A stretch of DNA of 64,000 nt from CAVZCC01 sp963773765 (GCA_963773765.1 CAVZCC010000004.1:164278-228277), one strand, 5' to 3'. Positions 28,861-37,895 are shown, numbered from the stretch's first letter. The notes: generated by a model not told the origin, from the letters alone. Numbers and translations: made by a program.

Positions 28861-29393
28861 TCAGGGTGGAGCGTTGAGCACGAGGGCAGCTGCTTCAGTG
28901 AGGTCGGCGACGGCGATGAAGGGCTCGTCCGGCCCACGCTCACTCCAGCCGTGATCGACAAAGATGCATCGGACTCCGGCGCTGTGGCCTGCAGCCACGT
29001 CCCGCCAGCGGTCCCCGATCATCCAGGACCGGTCGAGGTCGAGATCGAGGTCGGCGGCGGCGTCGAGCAGGAGGCCGGGCTTGGGCTTGCGGCACTCGCA
29101 AGCGTCGACGTCGTCATGCGGGCACACCCGCACCTGGTCCACTCCGGCGGTGCCGGTGATCCACGTGTTCATGGCGGTCAATTCCGACGGATCGATTCCT
29201 CCCGGGAGATCTCCGGCTGGTTCGTCACCACCACGAGCACATAGCCGCTCCGGCGGAGCGCTGCACACGCCTCGGCCACGCCGGGTAGCAGCTCCATCTC
29301 GTCGAGGTGGGCGGGGGCATACGGGCGGCCATCACGGACGATCGCCCGGTTGAGCACACCGTCGCGGTCGAGAAAGACGGCCGGCTCAGCCAT
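28861..29393 (-). CDS. gmhB: GmhB-like HAD phosphatase, heptose-1,7-bisphosphate 7-phosphatase (one frame break)
   Basis: About 176 residues after two bases are removed. It should take the 7-phosphate from D-glycero-D-manno-heptose-1,7-bisphosphate. HAD motif I is AVFLDRDGVLNRAIV, followed by RPYAPAHLDEMELLPGV and VVVTNQPEISR (motif II Thr). After the break come the GmhB zinc loop CPHDDVDACECRKPKPG (C-x-H ... C-x-C) and motif IV MIGDRWRDVAAG. This set is specific for GmhB/HisB-N-type enzymes. The frame changes near 29206, where two extra bases separate ISR from GIDPSEL; 533 minus 2 is 177 codons. The start overlaps the epimerase stop by 8 bases. Confidence 0.83.
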
Positions 29394-30366
29394 GCCCGGC
29401 GTCGAGCTCCTCGATCATCGAGTTGATCGAAGCCTCGAGGGCCTGCCCGGAGAGCTTCGAGCAGGTCCAGCCGAGCGAGCGGATCCGTGAGGTGTCGAGC
29501 CGCACGATCGGCACGTCGCCCTTCCAGCCCCGATCACCACCGGTGTAGTCGTAGCGCACGGCTGCCGGGTCGAGTCCGACGGCGCCACAGGCGATGTCGG
29601 CGATCTCGGTGACGGTGATGTAGTCGCCGGTGGCGACGTTGAACGGGCGGAAGCCAGTGCTCACCGCCCGGTCGGCAGGAGCACGGCCTCGATGACGTCG
29701 TGGACGTGGATGTAGGACTTCGACTGGCTGCCGTCGCCGAGGATGGGCAGCTGCGTCGGGATCCTGCGGAGGCGCCGGACGAAGTCGAAGCCCGACCCCG
29801 TGCGTCTGGTTGGGCCCACGACGTTGCCGAACCGGAAGGCGCATGCCCGTCAGGCCGAACATGTGGCAGTAGGACGCGATGAGCGCCTCGCCGGCGAGCT
29901 TGCAGGCCCCGTAGGTGGACGTGGGCACCAGCGGGACCATGGTCCTCCGCGGCCTCGAGGGTCGCCGAGGTCGCCGTACACGCCGCTGCCCGAGGCGTAG
30001 AGGATCTTCGGGGTGCCCGAACGGCGCATCGCTTCGACGACCTGGTGGGTCAGGAAGGTACCCTCCCAGAAGTCGATGTCGGGCTCGGTTGACGGCGCGG
30101 GCGATGTCGGGATTCGAGGCGAGGTGGATGACGACGTCCGACCCCTCCATGGCCTTCGTCAGGACGTCGAGTTCCTTGACGTCCGCCTCGCACCACGTCG
30201 AGGCGCGGGTCGTCCGCGCACCTCGTCGAGGTGCCACCCGCTGGCCCGAGGAGAAGTTGTCGTAGATGGTGACGTGGGCTGCGTCCTCAGGGCCGAGCAG
30301 TCGGCGGGTGAAGTGGCTGCCGATGAAGCCGGCGCCCCCGACGATGAACCAGCGGCGGCCGCTCAT
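29386..30366 (-). CDS. NAD-dependent sugar epimerase/dehydratase (many frame breaks)
   Basis: A short-chain (SDR) nucleotide-sugar enzyme of about 320 residues. It opens with RRWFIVGGAGFIGSHFTRRL, the NAD-binding motif, then IYDNFSSGQR. Other readable parts, spread over three frames, are ADVKELDVLTKAMEGSDVVIHLASNPDIARAVN, EPDIDFWEGTFLTHQVVEAM, ILYASGSGVYGDL, TSTYGACKLAGEALIAS with the catalytic Tyr-x3-Lys, MAFRFGNVVGPNQTHG, and GFRPFNVATGDYITVTEI. All are conserved, but at least six single-base excesses between about 29660 and 30240 break the frame. The conservation argues for sequence error, not decay. Probable substrate is a GDP- or UDP-sugar, perhaps GDP-heptose given its neighbours; which carbon it acts on is unknown. 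Confidence 0.75.
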   Translation of the reverse strand: MSGRRWFIVGGAGFIGSHFTRRLLGPEDAAHVTIYDNFSSGQRVAPRRGARTTRASTWCEADVKELDVLTKAMEGSDVVIHLASNPDIARAVNRARHRLLGGYLPDPPGRRSDAPFGHPEDPLRLGQRRVRRPRRPSRPRRTMVPLVPTSTYGACKLAGEALIASYCHMFGLTGMRLPVRQRRGPNQTHGVGLRLRPAPPQDPDAAAHPRRRQPVEVLHPRPRRHRGRAPADRAVSTGFRPFNVATGDYITVTEIADIACGAVGLDPAAVRYDYTGGDRGWKGDVPIVRLDTSRIRSLGWTCSKLSGQALEASINSMIEELDAGHG

Positions 30367-30966
30367 GTGGAGCGATTCCCACTTGGTGCCGCTGGTCTGC
30401 AGCAGAGGGTGGCTCACCAGCAGGTGCCAGACCACCGCGGCCAGTCCCTCGGTGTGGGGCGTGATCGCTCGGCGTCGACCATCGGAGGGATCACGACGCA
30501 CGCCGTCGGCGGCTGTCGCGCGTGTAGCCGCCGTCGCGGCCCGACGATGCCGTAGACGTCGGCGCCCACCTCCTGGGCGAGCTCCAGGGCGGCGACGAGG
30601 TTGGCCGACACGTTCTTCTCCCGGTTGCCGCCGCCGACGGAGAACACCAGCAGGGCGTCGGCCGCGCGCAGCCGGGAGCCGCGCAGCCAGGCGGCGAACA
30701 CGGTGTCCCAGCCCTCGTCGTTGGTGCGGGCGGTGAGCTCGCGAGACGTTGTCGGTGGGAGCGTAGGCCTCGAATCCGCACAACTTCCGGAAGTCGTTGA
30801 CCGCGTGCCCGGCGTGGCCGGCGCTGCCGCCGACGCCGAGAATGAAGAGCCGGCCACCCCTCTCACGGACCTTCGCGAGGCCTTGGGCGGTTCGCTCGAT
30901 GGTGTCGGTGTCGACGGCCTGGAGGATGTCGATCGACTCGTTGACGAATTGGTCCGAGAACGTCAT
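30363..30966 (-). CDS. gmhA: GmhA-like sedoheptulose-7-phosphate isomerase, SIS domain (several frame breaks)
   Basis: A phosphosugar isomerase that would convert sedoheptulose-7-P to D-glycero-D-manno-heptose-7-P. ATG 30966 overlaps the preceding stop as ATGA. The SIS fold is shown by LFILGVGGSAGHAGHAVNDFRKL, LTARTNDEGWDTVFAAWL, LLVFSVGGGNREKNVSANLV, VYGIVGRDGGYTR, then CVVIPPMVD and ITPHTEGLAAVVWHLLVSHPLL, the last being diagnostic for GmhA. These lie in three frames with breaks near 30745, 30545, 30510 and 30475, each cured by removing one or two bases. As printed, the last part runs in frame into the epimerase; removal of one more base would give a TGA overlapping the epimerase ATG, matching the operon style. 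Confidence 0.78.
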
Positions 30967-31598
30967 CTGTTGCCGATCTCCAAAGGGGGCACGCGGCACA
31001 CCGCAAGCGTGTTGAGGCCGAGCTTGTGCCGGCGACAGGTGATGTGCTGGGGAACGAAACCGGCCTCAACCAGCAGGGGCCAGAGGTCACGGGGGTCGTA
31101 GTACCGCTTGTGGTCGTTCATCTCGTCCACCGGACTCATGCCAAGCCGGAAGGCGGAGAACTCCAGCGCTGTCTTGCCCCACCAGGAGGGCACGTTGACG
31201 ATCATCGTGCCTCCAGGAGCCAGAAGCCTGCGGAAGGCGCACAACGTGGCGGCGTCGTCCCTCACATGCTCCAACACGGAGATGCAGGTGAGGAGATCGA
31301 ATGCATCGTCGCCGAAGGCGGCGAGAGCCGCAGGAAGCACGCCCTCGATCGCGGTCAGGCCGGGGTGAGCCTTCACCTCCTCGGACAGCGAAACATCGAC
31401 CACCGTCGTTGACCCGGCCTCACGGCACAGTGCGGTGGCCAAGCGTGCGTCGAAGCCGCAACCGATATCGCCCCATCGCATGCCCGCCAGCGAGCCGATG
31501 TGCTTCGTCACCGCCCGGAGCGACATCCAGGTTCCGAGGCGGTCGATCGGGCTCAGCTCGTGCTCCTGGCCGAACGAAGCCGTTCGTACTTCAGCCAC
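30963..31598 (-). CDS. SAM-dependent methyltransferase
   Basis: A protein of 211 residues. GTG 31598 lies inside the stop region of the TylF-like gene, in line with the overlapping style of this operon; an open frame continues further upstream but is the shadow of that gene. The SAM motif is RWGDIGCGFDARLATALC, followed by VVDVSLSEEV and the post-motif DLLTCISVLEHVRDDAATL. The segment PGGTMIVNVPSWWGKTALEFSAF and DEMNDHKRYYDPRDLWPLLVEAGF are typical of methyltransferases in polysaccharide clusters. Acceptor unknown. Its stop overlaps the gmhA start (ATGA). Confidence 0.85.
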   Translation of the reverse strand: MAEVRTASFGQEHELSPIDRLGTWMSLRAVTKHIGSLAGMRWGDIGCGFDARLATALCREAGSTTVVDVSLSEEVKAHPGLTAIEGVLPAALAAFGDDAFDLLTCISVLEHVRDDAATLCAFRRLLAPGGTMIVNVPSWWGKTALEFSAFRLGMSPVDEMNDHKRYYDPRDLWPLLVEAGFVPQHITCRRHKLGLNTLAVCRVPPLEIGNR

Positions 31599-32406
31599 CT
31601 GGCAGCTCCAACGCTCCGTCGGACAACTTGAACATGAGGAGGTGGCCGTTGATGTTGTGCACCAGGCGGGCATTCGCCAGCCCGAGGTCGAAGAGCTCGC
31701 GCCCGAGCTGGGCGACACCTTCACATTCGAAGGCGCCGTAGTCGTCCCACAACACGACGCCTCCTGGAGACAACCGTGGCCAAGCCCACTCCAGCACGTC
31801 GCGGGCCGACTGGTACACGTCGACATCGATGTGGACCAGTCGGAATCGCCGGTCCACGACCTCATGTGCCGTTTCGTCGGGGAAGGTACCCACCAGCAGC
31901 GTGACGTCCACGCCCATCGACGCAGCCAGCTTCCGGACGATTTCGGGCGATGTGTCGGCATGCTCACCGCCGCGGTACCACGGGTCGTCACTACCCGCCT
32001 TGACCACGCCCTCGAACGTGTCAGCGAGGAAGACCGTCGCCGGAAGGTCGAGGAGCTGGCAGCGTCGTGCCATGAGGGTGCCGGTGCCTCCGCGCCACAC
32101 ACCGACCTCCAGGACGTCGCCGGGAACCTCGCACAGCTGACCGAGCTGTTCCCACAGTTCGTAGCACTTGTACTGGTCGACGAACGTGTTGCCCTCGATG
32201 GCGTCGTAGGCGGCACCGAAATCGGTGTCGTCATACCACGGAGAGAAGGTCGAGGTCATCGGCACGATGAGCTCGTGGGAGTAGCGGGTGGTCGGACCTT
32301 CGAGCTTGGTGACACGGTGGAGCCCGCGCTCCACCCGGCGGTTCTGGCGCAGCCACCACTGGGCCTTCTTGGCTCCAGCCCGGATGCTGTTCCTCGGTTG
32401 AATCAT
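31591..32406 (-). CDS. TylF/MycF-like O-methyltransferase
   Basis: A protein of 271 residues of the macrocin O-methyltransferase (TylF) family. These are metal-dependent SAM enzymes that methylate sugar hydroxyl groups. Key elements are the family N-terminal block (NTFVDQYKCYELWEQLGQL), the SAM motif GDVLEVGVWRGGTGTLMAR, FLADTFEGVVKAG, and the metal site FRLVHIDVDVYQSARDVLEW with GGVVLWDDYGAFECEG. The first ~40 residues are basic (RAGAKKAQWWLRQNRRVERGL). In this setting it probably methylates a sugar of the surface glycan. It begins 61 bases after the GT2 stop. Confidence 0.88.
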   Translation of the reverse strand: MIQPRNSIRAGAKKAQWWLRQNRRVERGLHRVTKLEGPTTRYSHELIVPMTSTFSPWYDDTDFGAAYDAIEGNTFVDQYKCYELWEQLGQLCEVPGDVLEVGVWRGGTGTLMARRCQLLDLPATVFLADTFEGVVKAGSDDPWYRGGEHADTSPEIVRKLAASMGVDVTLLVGTFPDETAHEVVDRRFRLVHIDVDVYQSARDVLEWAWPRLSPGGVVLWDDYGAFECEGVAQLGRELFDLGLANARLVHNINGHLLMFKLSDGALELPGG

Positions 32407-32467
32407 CGCTCGATCCTACCAAAGCGCATCACGGTGGCCCTTGCCCGGGAAGGGCCCAGCCGCCGGC

Positions 32468-33734
32468 TCATGATTGGACTCGGTCCCAGCGCGGCATGCT
32501 CAGGGCGTGCAGCAGGAGTGTGAAGGTGAACGTCTCGAACCCGGCGATCATGAGGAGTAGTCCCAGCACGCCCAGGTGCACCTGCGTGATGGGTTCCGTG
32601 GTGAAGTCGAACCCGCCCTCGAAGAACATGACCACATACGGAATTGTCAGAATGGCGCCGGTCAGTCCCATGCCCAATGCCACGAGTGTTGTCCGGGTGT
32701 ATCGCCATCGGTCCAACAGGCGGGACTTCACCTGCCCGGAGTAGTCGTAGGTCAGTCTGGCCAACTGACCGAGGTAGTAACTCTGGAGGCCGATCGAGGT
32801 TGCGACGACACCGACAAGCATGGTGAAGAGCGACAGTGTGACTGGTCCGATGTCGATCGGGCCCAACGAGAGGGGTATCGCCAGGAGGAGTCCGATGGCA
32901 AGCATGACCGCGCCCGGTCTCACCAGGAAGAAGTCTGCACCGTAGATGAACATCGCCTTGAGGTTGATCCAGGCCGCCTGGAACGGCGAGAACCAACCCA
33001 TCCGCCGATGGTGACTGACCCTGCCCTCCTTGTCCTTGAGGAAGTGCACGGGCACCTCGGTGGTGCGCAGGCCCATGTGCACCGACTTGAGCACGATCTC
33101 CGACGCGTACTCCCAGGACTGCGAGCTGATCTGCATGTTCCGAAGCGCCTCGAGGGTCATCCCGCGCATACCGCAGTGGATGTCGGAGAACTGCGAGGCG
33201 TACAGGACGTTGAGGATCCACGTGGTCAACGGCGTGCCGAAGTACTGGTGGTGCGGAGGCATCGATCCCTTCTCGATCGACCCCTTCCACCGCGAGCCCA
33301 TCACGAACTCGTAGCCTTCGCGGAAGCGCCTCCACGAACGGGCCGAGTTCGCGGAAGTCGTAGGTGCAGTCGGCGTCGCCCATCACCACGTATCGCCGCG
33401 AATGAAGGGCATGGCGTCGATGTAGGCGCGGCCCAGTCCGCGCTTCGGGCGACGGAGAACCCGGGCGCCGCCCTGGAGCGCCAACTCGGGCGTGGCGATC
33501 GGTGGAGCTGTCGACGATGAGGATCTCACCCTTGATGCCGGCTGCGGCCAGTCCCTCGTGGCACCACTCGATGAACTCGCCGATGGTCAGTTCCTCGTTG
33601 AGCGCCGGAATGACGATGGAGAGCTCGGGGTCGTCGACGTCGTCGGCAGGGATCAGCAGCGTGATCTCGGGATCGGACTCGCACGGGATCGCCATGGCCC
33701 CGTCAGGCAGGTCCAGTTGCAGTTCGACGCTCAC
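32468..33734 (-). CDS. GT2 glycosyltransferase with C-terminal membrane anchor (several frame breaks)
   Basis: About 420 residues. GTG 33734 overlaps the HddC stop (GTGA). The GT-A domain has LSIVIPALNEELTIGEFIEWC, ILIVDSSTD, YVVMGDADCTYDFRELGPFVEA (the DAD metal motif) and MGSRWKGSIEKG. After this come ADIHCGMRGMTLEAL-type acceptor residues (read as SDIHCGMRGMTLEAL) and EVPVHFLKDKEGRVSHH, typical of polyprenyl-phosphate sugar transferases of the DPM1/GtrB kind. The last ~150 residues hold four hydrophobic helices (MLAIGLLLAIPLSL; FTMLVGVVATSIGL; LGMGLTGAILTIPYVVMF; LLLMIAGFETFTFTLLL). The frame breaks several times between 33305 and 33510. It likely loads a sugar onto a lipid carrier. Confidence 0.82.
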
Positions 33735-34453
33735 GTGCGTCCCTCCTGCGCCGCCAAGAACCTCTCGAGTTCCAAGATGCCCTCAGGTGTTCCCACCTCG
33801 TAGAAGCGCTCGTGCACAACGAATCCTGACATCTGACCTTCGCCGCTGAGCGTCGACTGCAGCTCGGCGAGGTCGAACGGGACGCCAGGCGGAATGCGGC
33901 GGATCGCGTCGCGGTCGATCACGCTGATCCCGTAGTCGATGTAGTTCATCTGCCTTCCCGTCCCCCGTCCGACCGCGCCCTTATCGTAGAGAACCAGTCG
34001 TCCGTTCTCGAATTGGACGTTGCTCGTGTCGAACTGGCCGTCGTTGCGGAAGATGGCCATCGTGGCGGCTGTGTGGGTCGACGTGGCGAAGGCCCACATC
34101 TCCCTGAGGTCCACCCGTAGGTATGAGTCGCCGTAGAGGACCAGGAACCGATCCTCCAGAAGACCCCGGTCGAGCGCCAGGCGGAGGCCCCCGCCAGTGC
34201 CTCGGAGATCTGTCCCCTCGTCGCAGTAGGTCACGTCCACGCCGAACCTCCGACCGCTGCCGACGTGGTCGACGATCAAGTGACCGAGATGGCCGATGCA
34301 GTACAGGACCCGTTTCACTCCGGACCTGGCCAACCAGTCGAGTTGGAGGTCGGCGAACGGGCGGCCGAGCACTGGGACCAGGTGCTTTGGCCGGTCGACC
34401 CCGAGGTCACCGAGCCGGGAGCCCTTGCCGCCGGCGAGGATGATGCATTGCAC
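33731..34453 (-). CDS. hddC: HddC-like sugar-1-phosphate guanylyltransferase
   Basis: A protein of 240 residues, intact, start GTG 34453. It is a nucleotidyltransferase: MQCIILAGGKGSRLGDLG is the nucleotide-binding loop, DRPKHLVPVLGRPFADLQLDWL the second signature, and FLVLYGDSYLRVDL the metal Asp. DYGISVIDRDAIRRI and GFVVHERFYEVGTPEGILELERFL complete the family pattern. Small enzymes of this form next to HddA activate D-glycero-alpha-D-manno-heptose-1-phosphate to GDP-heptose. The nucleotide (GTP) is inferred from context, since related enzymes use other NTPs. The GT2 gene start overlaps its stop. Confidence 0.85.
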   Translation of the reverse strand: MQCIILAGGKGSRLGDLGVDRPKHLVPVLGRPFADLQLDWLARSGVKRVLYCIGHLGHLIVDHVGSGRRFGVDVTYCDEGTDLRGTGGGLRLALDRGLLEDRFLVLYGDSYLRVDLREMWAFATSTHTAATMAIFRNDGQFDTSNVQFENGRLVLYDKGAVGRGTGRQMNYIDYGISVIDRDAIRRIPPGVPFDLAELQSTLSGEGQMSGFVVHERFYEVGTPEGILELERFLAAQEGRT

Positions 34454-34456
34454 GGG

Positions 34457-35442
34457 TCAGCCGATCGTGAGCACTTCGGCGCCGAGGTGGTCCAGCCGGA
34501 ACCGGACCTCCTCAAGACCCTCCTGCACGAGCCCGCGACGGAGACGCGCCGGGTCCTCGGCGAGGAAGAGCAGGAAGCCGCCTGCGCCGGCACCGACCAG
34601 CTTGCCGCCGATGGCGCCGTTGCGACGGGCCACCTCGTACCAGCGGTCGATGTCGTCATTGGACATGCCGGCGGTTCGCTTGCGCTTGTCCACCCAGTGC
34701 TCGTGCATGAGGTCGCCGAACCGAGTCGAGTCGCCCGCCTCCAGGGAGCGACGGATCTCCTGACCCAGGGCTTTGGTCTGGTCGAGGTTGGCCAGCATCG
34801 CGTCGTCACCCTGCATCGGACTTCTTCGCCTGGTCGGAGAGGATCCGTGTGGCCTCCCTCGAGTACCCGGTGAAGAACAGCAGGAGGTGGTCCTCCAGTT
34901 CGCGGAGCGTCGTGTCCGGCCATCGCGAGCGGGGCGACGGTGACCGAGTCGTCCGGATGGAACTCGAAGCGAGGTCAGTCCTCCGTACGCCGCGATGTAC
35001 TGGTCCTGCTTGCCGACCGGCTCGTCGAGTCGGTCGATCTCGATGTGGCAGGCCTCCGCTGCCAGCGAAGAGGTGAGGACCGGCTCTCGGCTGTACGCGT
35101 AGAGCGCCCGGAGCAGTCCCACGGTGAAGGAACCCGAGGAGCCCAGTCCCGTTCCGGCTGGGATGTCGGCCATGGACACGATCTCGATGGCGGGACCGAC
35201 ATCGTGCATGAGGAGGGCCTCCCGGATGATGGGGTGACGGACCTCGTTGACCGTTGCCACTCGTTCGAGCTCCGAGTACTTCAGGAAGAAGTCGCTCCGT
35301 GAACGTACGGTTGATGGCGATGTAGATGTACTTGTCGATCGCCGCGGAGACGAGGGCGCCACCCCGGCGGCGGTAGTAGCGTCGGAAGGTCGGTTCCTCC
35401 TCCGCCGATGGAGATCCGCATCGGGGTTCTGGTGATGATCAC
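34457..35442 (-). CDS. hddA: HddA-like heptose-7-phosphate kinase, GHMP family (several frame breaks)
   Basis: About 327 residues. GTG 35442 follows a TACTGT box by 6 bases. The N-terminus ITRTPMRISIGGGGTDLP is the hallmark of HddA kinases. The ATP loop is PAGTGLGSSGSFTVGLLRAL, and the C-terminal block GAIGGKLVGAGAGGFLLFLAED is GHMP motif 3. Between them LDEPVGKQDQYIAAYGG is typical. It would phosphorylate D-glycero-D-manno-heptose-7-P at C1. Breaks occur near 35385, near 35290 and between about 34815 and 34990. The alternative frames there still encode family sequence such as FEFHPDDSVTVAPLAMAGHD and LEDHLLLFFTGYSREATRIL. It is the first gene of the operon. Confidence 0.8.
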
Positions 35443-35448
35443 CGTGCA

Positions 35449-35454
35449 ACAGTA
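35449..35454 (-). promoter_or_regulatory. TACTGT -10 box of the heptose operon
   Basis: On the minus strand TACTGT ends 6 bases before GTG 35442; a TTCACC lies 17 bases further upstream as a weak -35. This is the only clear promoter for the run hddA to the 25595 gene, though the 211-base gap before the transaldolase could hide another. Confidence 0.5.
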
Positions 35455-35528
35455 CGCACATCTGCCAATCGGGTGAAACGGGGGCGTCGTCGTTCCGGCG
35501 CGACCCGGCCGGGCGCCGGCGCGGCCGC

Positions 35529-37802
35529 TCAGCCGGTGGTGCGGGCCCGGATGATGTTCAGCGCGGAGCCGGCCCGGAACCAGTCGATGTGCTCCTGGCT
35601 CATCGTGTGGTTGCAGTGGAAGGTCATGAGCGTGCCGTCGGGCTGGTGCAGGGTGCACTCGACGGTGCTGCCCGGGGCCAGGTCGGCCAGGCCGAGGATG
35701 CTGATGCGGTCGTCCTCGCCGATGGCGTCGTAGGTCGACGGGTCGGCGAAGGTGAGGGCCAGCACGCCCTGCTTCTTGAGGTTGGTCTCGTGGATGCGGG
35801 CGAAGCTCCGCACGATGATCGCCTTGGCGCCCCGGAATCGGGGTTCCATGGCAGCGTGCTCCCGGGAGGAGCCCTCACCCCAGTTCTCGTCGCCGACGGC
35901 CACCCAGGCCTGCCCGGCCTCGTGGTAGTGGCGGGCGATGTCCGGGAACGGCTTGGTGGTGCCGTCCAGGTTGTCCTTCCCCTCACCCGCCACGCCGGTG
36001 TAGGCGTTGACCGCTCCCAGGAAGAGGTTGCCCGAGATGTTCTCCAGGTGCCCCCGGTACTTGAGCCATGGTCCGGCCATCGAGATGTGGTCGGTGGTGC
36101 ACTTGCCCCTGGCCTTCAGCAGGATGGGCAGCTCCACGTAGTCGTCGCCGTCCCAGGCCGCGAAGGGCTCCAGCAGCTGCAGCCGGTCGGAGGTCGGGCT
36201 GACCTTGACCTCCACCGACCGACCGTCGGCGGGCGGGGGGACGAAGCCGGACTCGCCCGGGTCGAACCCGCGGGCCGGGAGCTCCTCGCCCACGGGTACC
36301 CGCAGGTGCACCTGCTCGCCGGACGCGTTGGTGAGCGTGTCGGTGAGCGGGTTGAAGTCGAGTGTGCCGGCCAGCGCCAGGGCGACGACCGTCTCGGGTG
36401 AGGTGACGAAGGCCAGCGTGTTGGCCGACCCGTCGTTCCGCTTGGGGAAGTTCCGGTTGTAGGACGTGACGATCGTGTTGACGTGGTCGTTGGCCGACTC
36501 CGGCCGGGACCACTGACCGATGCAGGGACCACAGGCGTTGGCCAGGACCGTGGCACCGGCGGCCTCGAACACCTCCAGCAGTCCGTCCCGCTCGATGGTG
36601 GCGCGCACCTGCTCCGAGCCGGGCGTGATCATGAGCGGTGCCTTCACCGTGAGCCCGTTCTCCGCGGCGTGGCGCAGGATGGACGCGGCGCGTGAGATGT
36701 CCTCGTAGGAGGAGTTCGTGCAGGAGCCGACGAGCGCGGCGGAGATCTCGAGTGGCCAGTCGTTCTGGCGGGCCTCGTCGCCCAGCGAACCAACCGCTCG
36801 GGCCAGGTCCGGCGTATGGGGCCCGTTGATGTGGGGCTCCAAGGTGGACAGGTCGATGATGACCAGTTCGTCGTAGTAGCGGTCGGGGTCGGCCAGGACC
36901 TCGTCGTCGGCCCGGAGGTGGCGGGCCACGGCGTCCGCCGCGGAGGCGATCTCCTCCCGGCCGGTCGCCTTGAGGTACCGGCTCATGGCGTCGTCGTAGC
37001 CGAACACCGAGGTGGTGGCGCCGATCTCCGCGCCCATGTTGCAGATCGTGGCCTTGCCCGTGCAGGAGATGCTCTCCGCCCCGGGCCCGAAGTACTCCAC
37101 GATGGCGCCCGTGCCGCCCTTGACCGTGAGGATCTCCGCCACCTTCAGGATGACGTCCTTGGGGGAGGACCAGCCGTTCAGCTCCCCGGTCAGGTGGACC
37201 CCGATCAGCTTGGGCCAGCGGACGTTGAACGGGAACCCGGTCATCACGTCCACGGCGTCGGCGCCGCCCACCCCGACCGCCACCATGCCCAGCCCGCCGG
37301 CGTTGGGGGTGTGGCTGTCGGTGCCGATCATCATGCCGCCGGGGAACGCGTACTGCTCCAGGACGACCTGGTGGATGATGCCCGAGCCCGGCTTCCAGAA
37401 CCCGATGCCGTACCGGGCCGACACCGACTCCAGGAAGTCGTAGACCTCCGCATTGCCCTCCTCCGCGGCCAGCAGGTCGACCTTGCCGTTCTCCTTGGCC
37501 TGGATGAGGTGGTCGCAGTGCACCGTGGAGGGCACGGCCACCTGGGGGAGGCCGGCGGTCATGAACTGCAGCAGTGCCATCTGGGCCGTGGCGTCCTGCA
37601 TGGCCACCCGGTCCGGCCGCAGGTCGTTGTAGGTGCCGCCCCGCTCGAACGCGGCCCCAGCATCGTCCAGGTGGGCGATCAGGATCTTCTCGGCCAGGGT
37701 CAGGGGGCGGCCCAGCCGGGTGCGGGCGGCGTCGATCCGCTCCTCGAAGCGGGCGTACGCGCCCTGGACCAGGTCGATGGGGGTGGTGGCGGTGACGGCC
37801 AT
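35529..37802 (-). CDS. acn: Aconitate hydratase
   Basis: A protein of 757 residues, the length and type of mitochondrial-like aconitases. It interconverts citrate and isocitrate with a [4Fe-4S] cluster. ATG 37802 has AGGAG 6 bases upstream and is preferred over an upstream start that adds 23 non-conserved residues. Cluster cysteines are in LVGSCTNSSYED and ANACGPCIGQWSRPES. Substrate-binding stretches are MMIGTDSHTPNAGGLGMVAVGVGGADAV and NWGEGSSREHAAMEPRFRGAKAIIVRSFARIHETNLKKQG (swivel domain). It is divergent from a GntR regulator gene, a likely controller. Its stop is 87 bases before the heptose operon start. Confidence 0.96.
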   Translation of the reverse strand: MAVTATTPIDLVQGAYARFEERIDAARTRLGRPLTLAEKILIAHLDDAGAAFERGGTYNDLRPDRVAMQDATAQMALLQFMTAGLPQVAVPSTVHCDHLIQAKENGKVDLLAAEEGNAEVYDFLESVSARYGIGFWKPGSGIIHQVVLEQYAFPGGMMIGTDSHTPNAGGLGMVAVGVGGADAVDVMTGFPFNVRWPKLIGVHLTGELNGWSSPKDVILKVAEILTVKGGTGAIVEYFGPGAESISCTGKATICNMGAEIGATTSVFGYDDAMSRYLKATGREEIASAADAVARHLRADDEVLADPDRYYDELVIIDLSTLEPHINGPHTPDLARAVGSLGDEARQNDWPLEISAALVGSCTNSSYEDISRAASILRHAAENGLTVKAPLMITPGSEQVRATIERDGLLEVFEAAGATVLANACGPCIGQWSRPESANDHVNTIVTSYNRNFPKRNDGSANTLAFVTSPETVVALALAGTLDFNPLTDTLTNASGEQVHLRVPVGEELPARGFDPGESGFVPPPADGRSVEVKVSPTSDRLQLLEPFAAWDGDDYVELPILLKARGKCTTDHISMAGPWLKYRGHLENISGNLFLGAVNAYTGVAGEGKDNLDGTTKPFPDIARHYHEAGQAWVAVGDENWGEGSSREHAAMEPRFRGAKAIIVRSFARIHETNLKKQGVLALTFADPSTYDAIGEDDRISILGLADLAPGSTVECTLHQPDGTLMTFHCNHTMSQEHIDWFRAGSALNIIRARTTG

Positions 37803-37895
37803 GAGTGCTCCTGGGTCAGCGGGCGTGTGGTCGGTCGGGTGCGGGTCTGGCGGACCCGACCGGGCGCCCATCGGTCACGATCGGAAGAATACAAG

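Noticed and set aside
28861..35442. Calling the heptose genes pseudogenes
   Set aside because: All breaks are excess bases and the protein sequence stays conserved on both sides, including motifs downstream of each break. Read error explains this better.
35455..35528. GC-rich stems after the aconitase stop as a terminator
   Set aside because: Several alternative pairings are possible and none has a T-run, so I could not settle on one.
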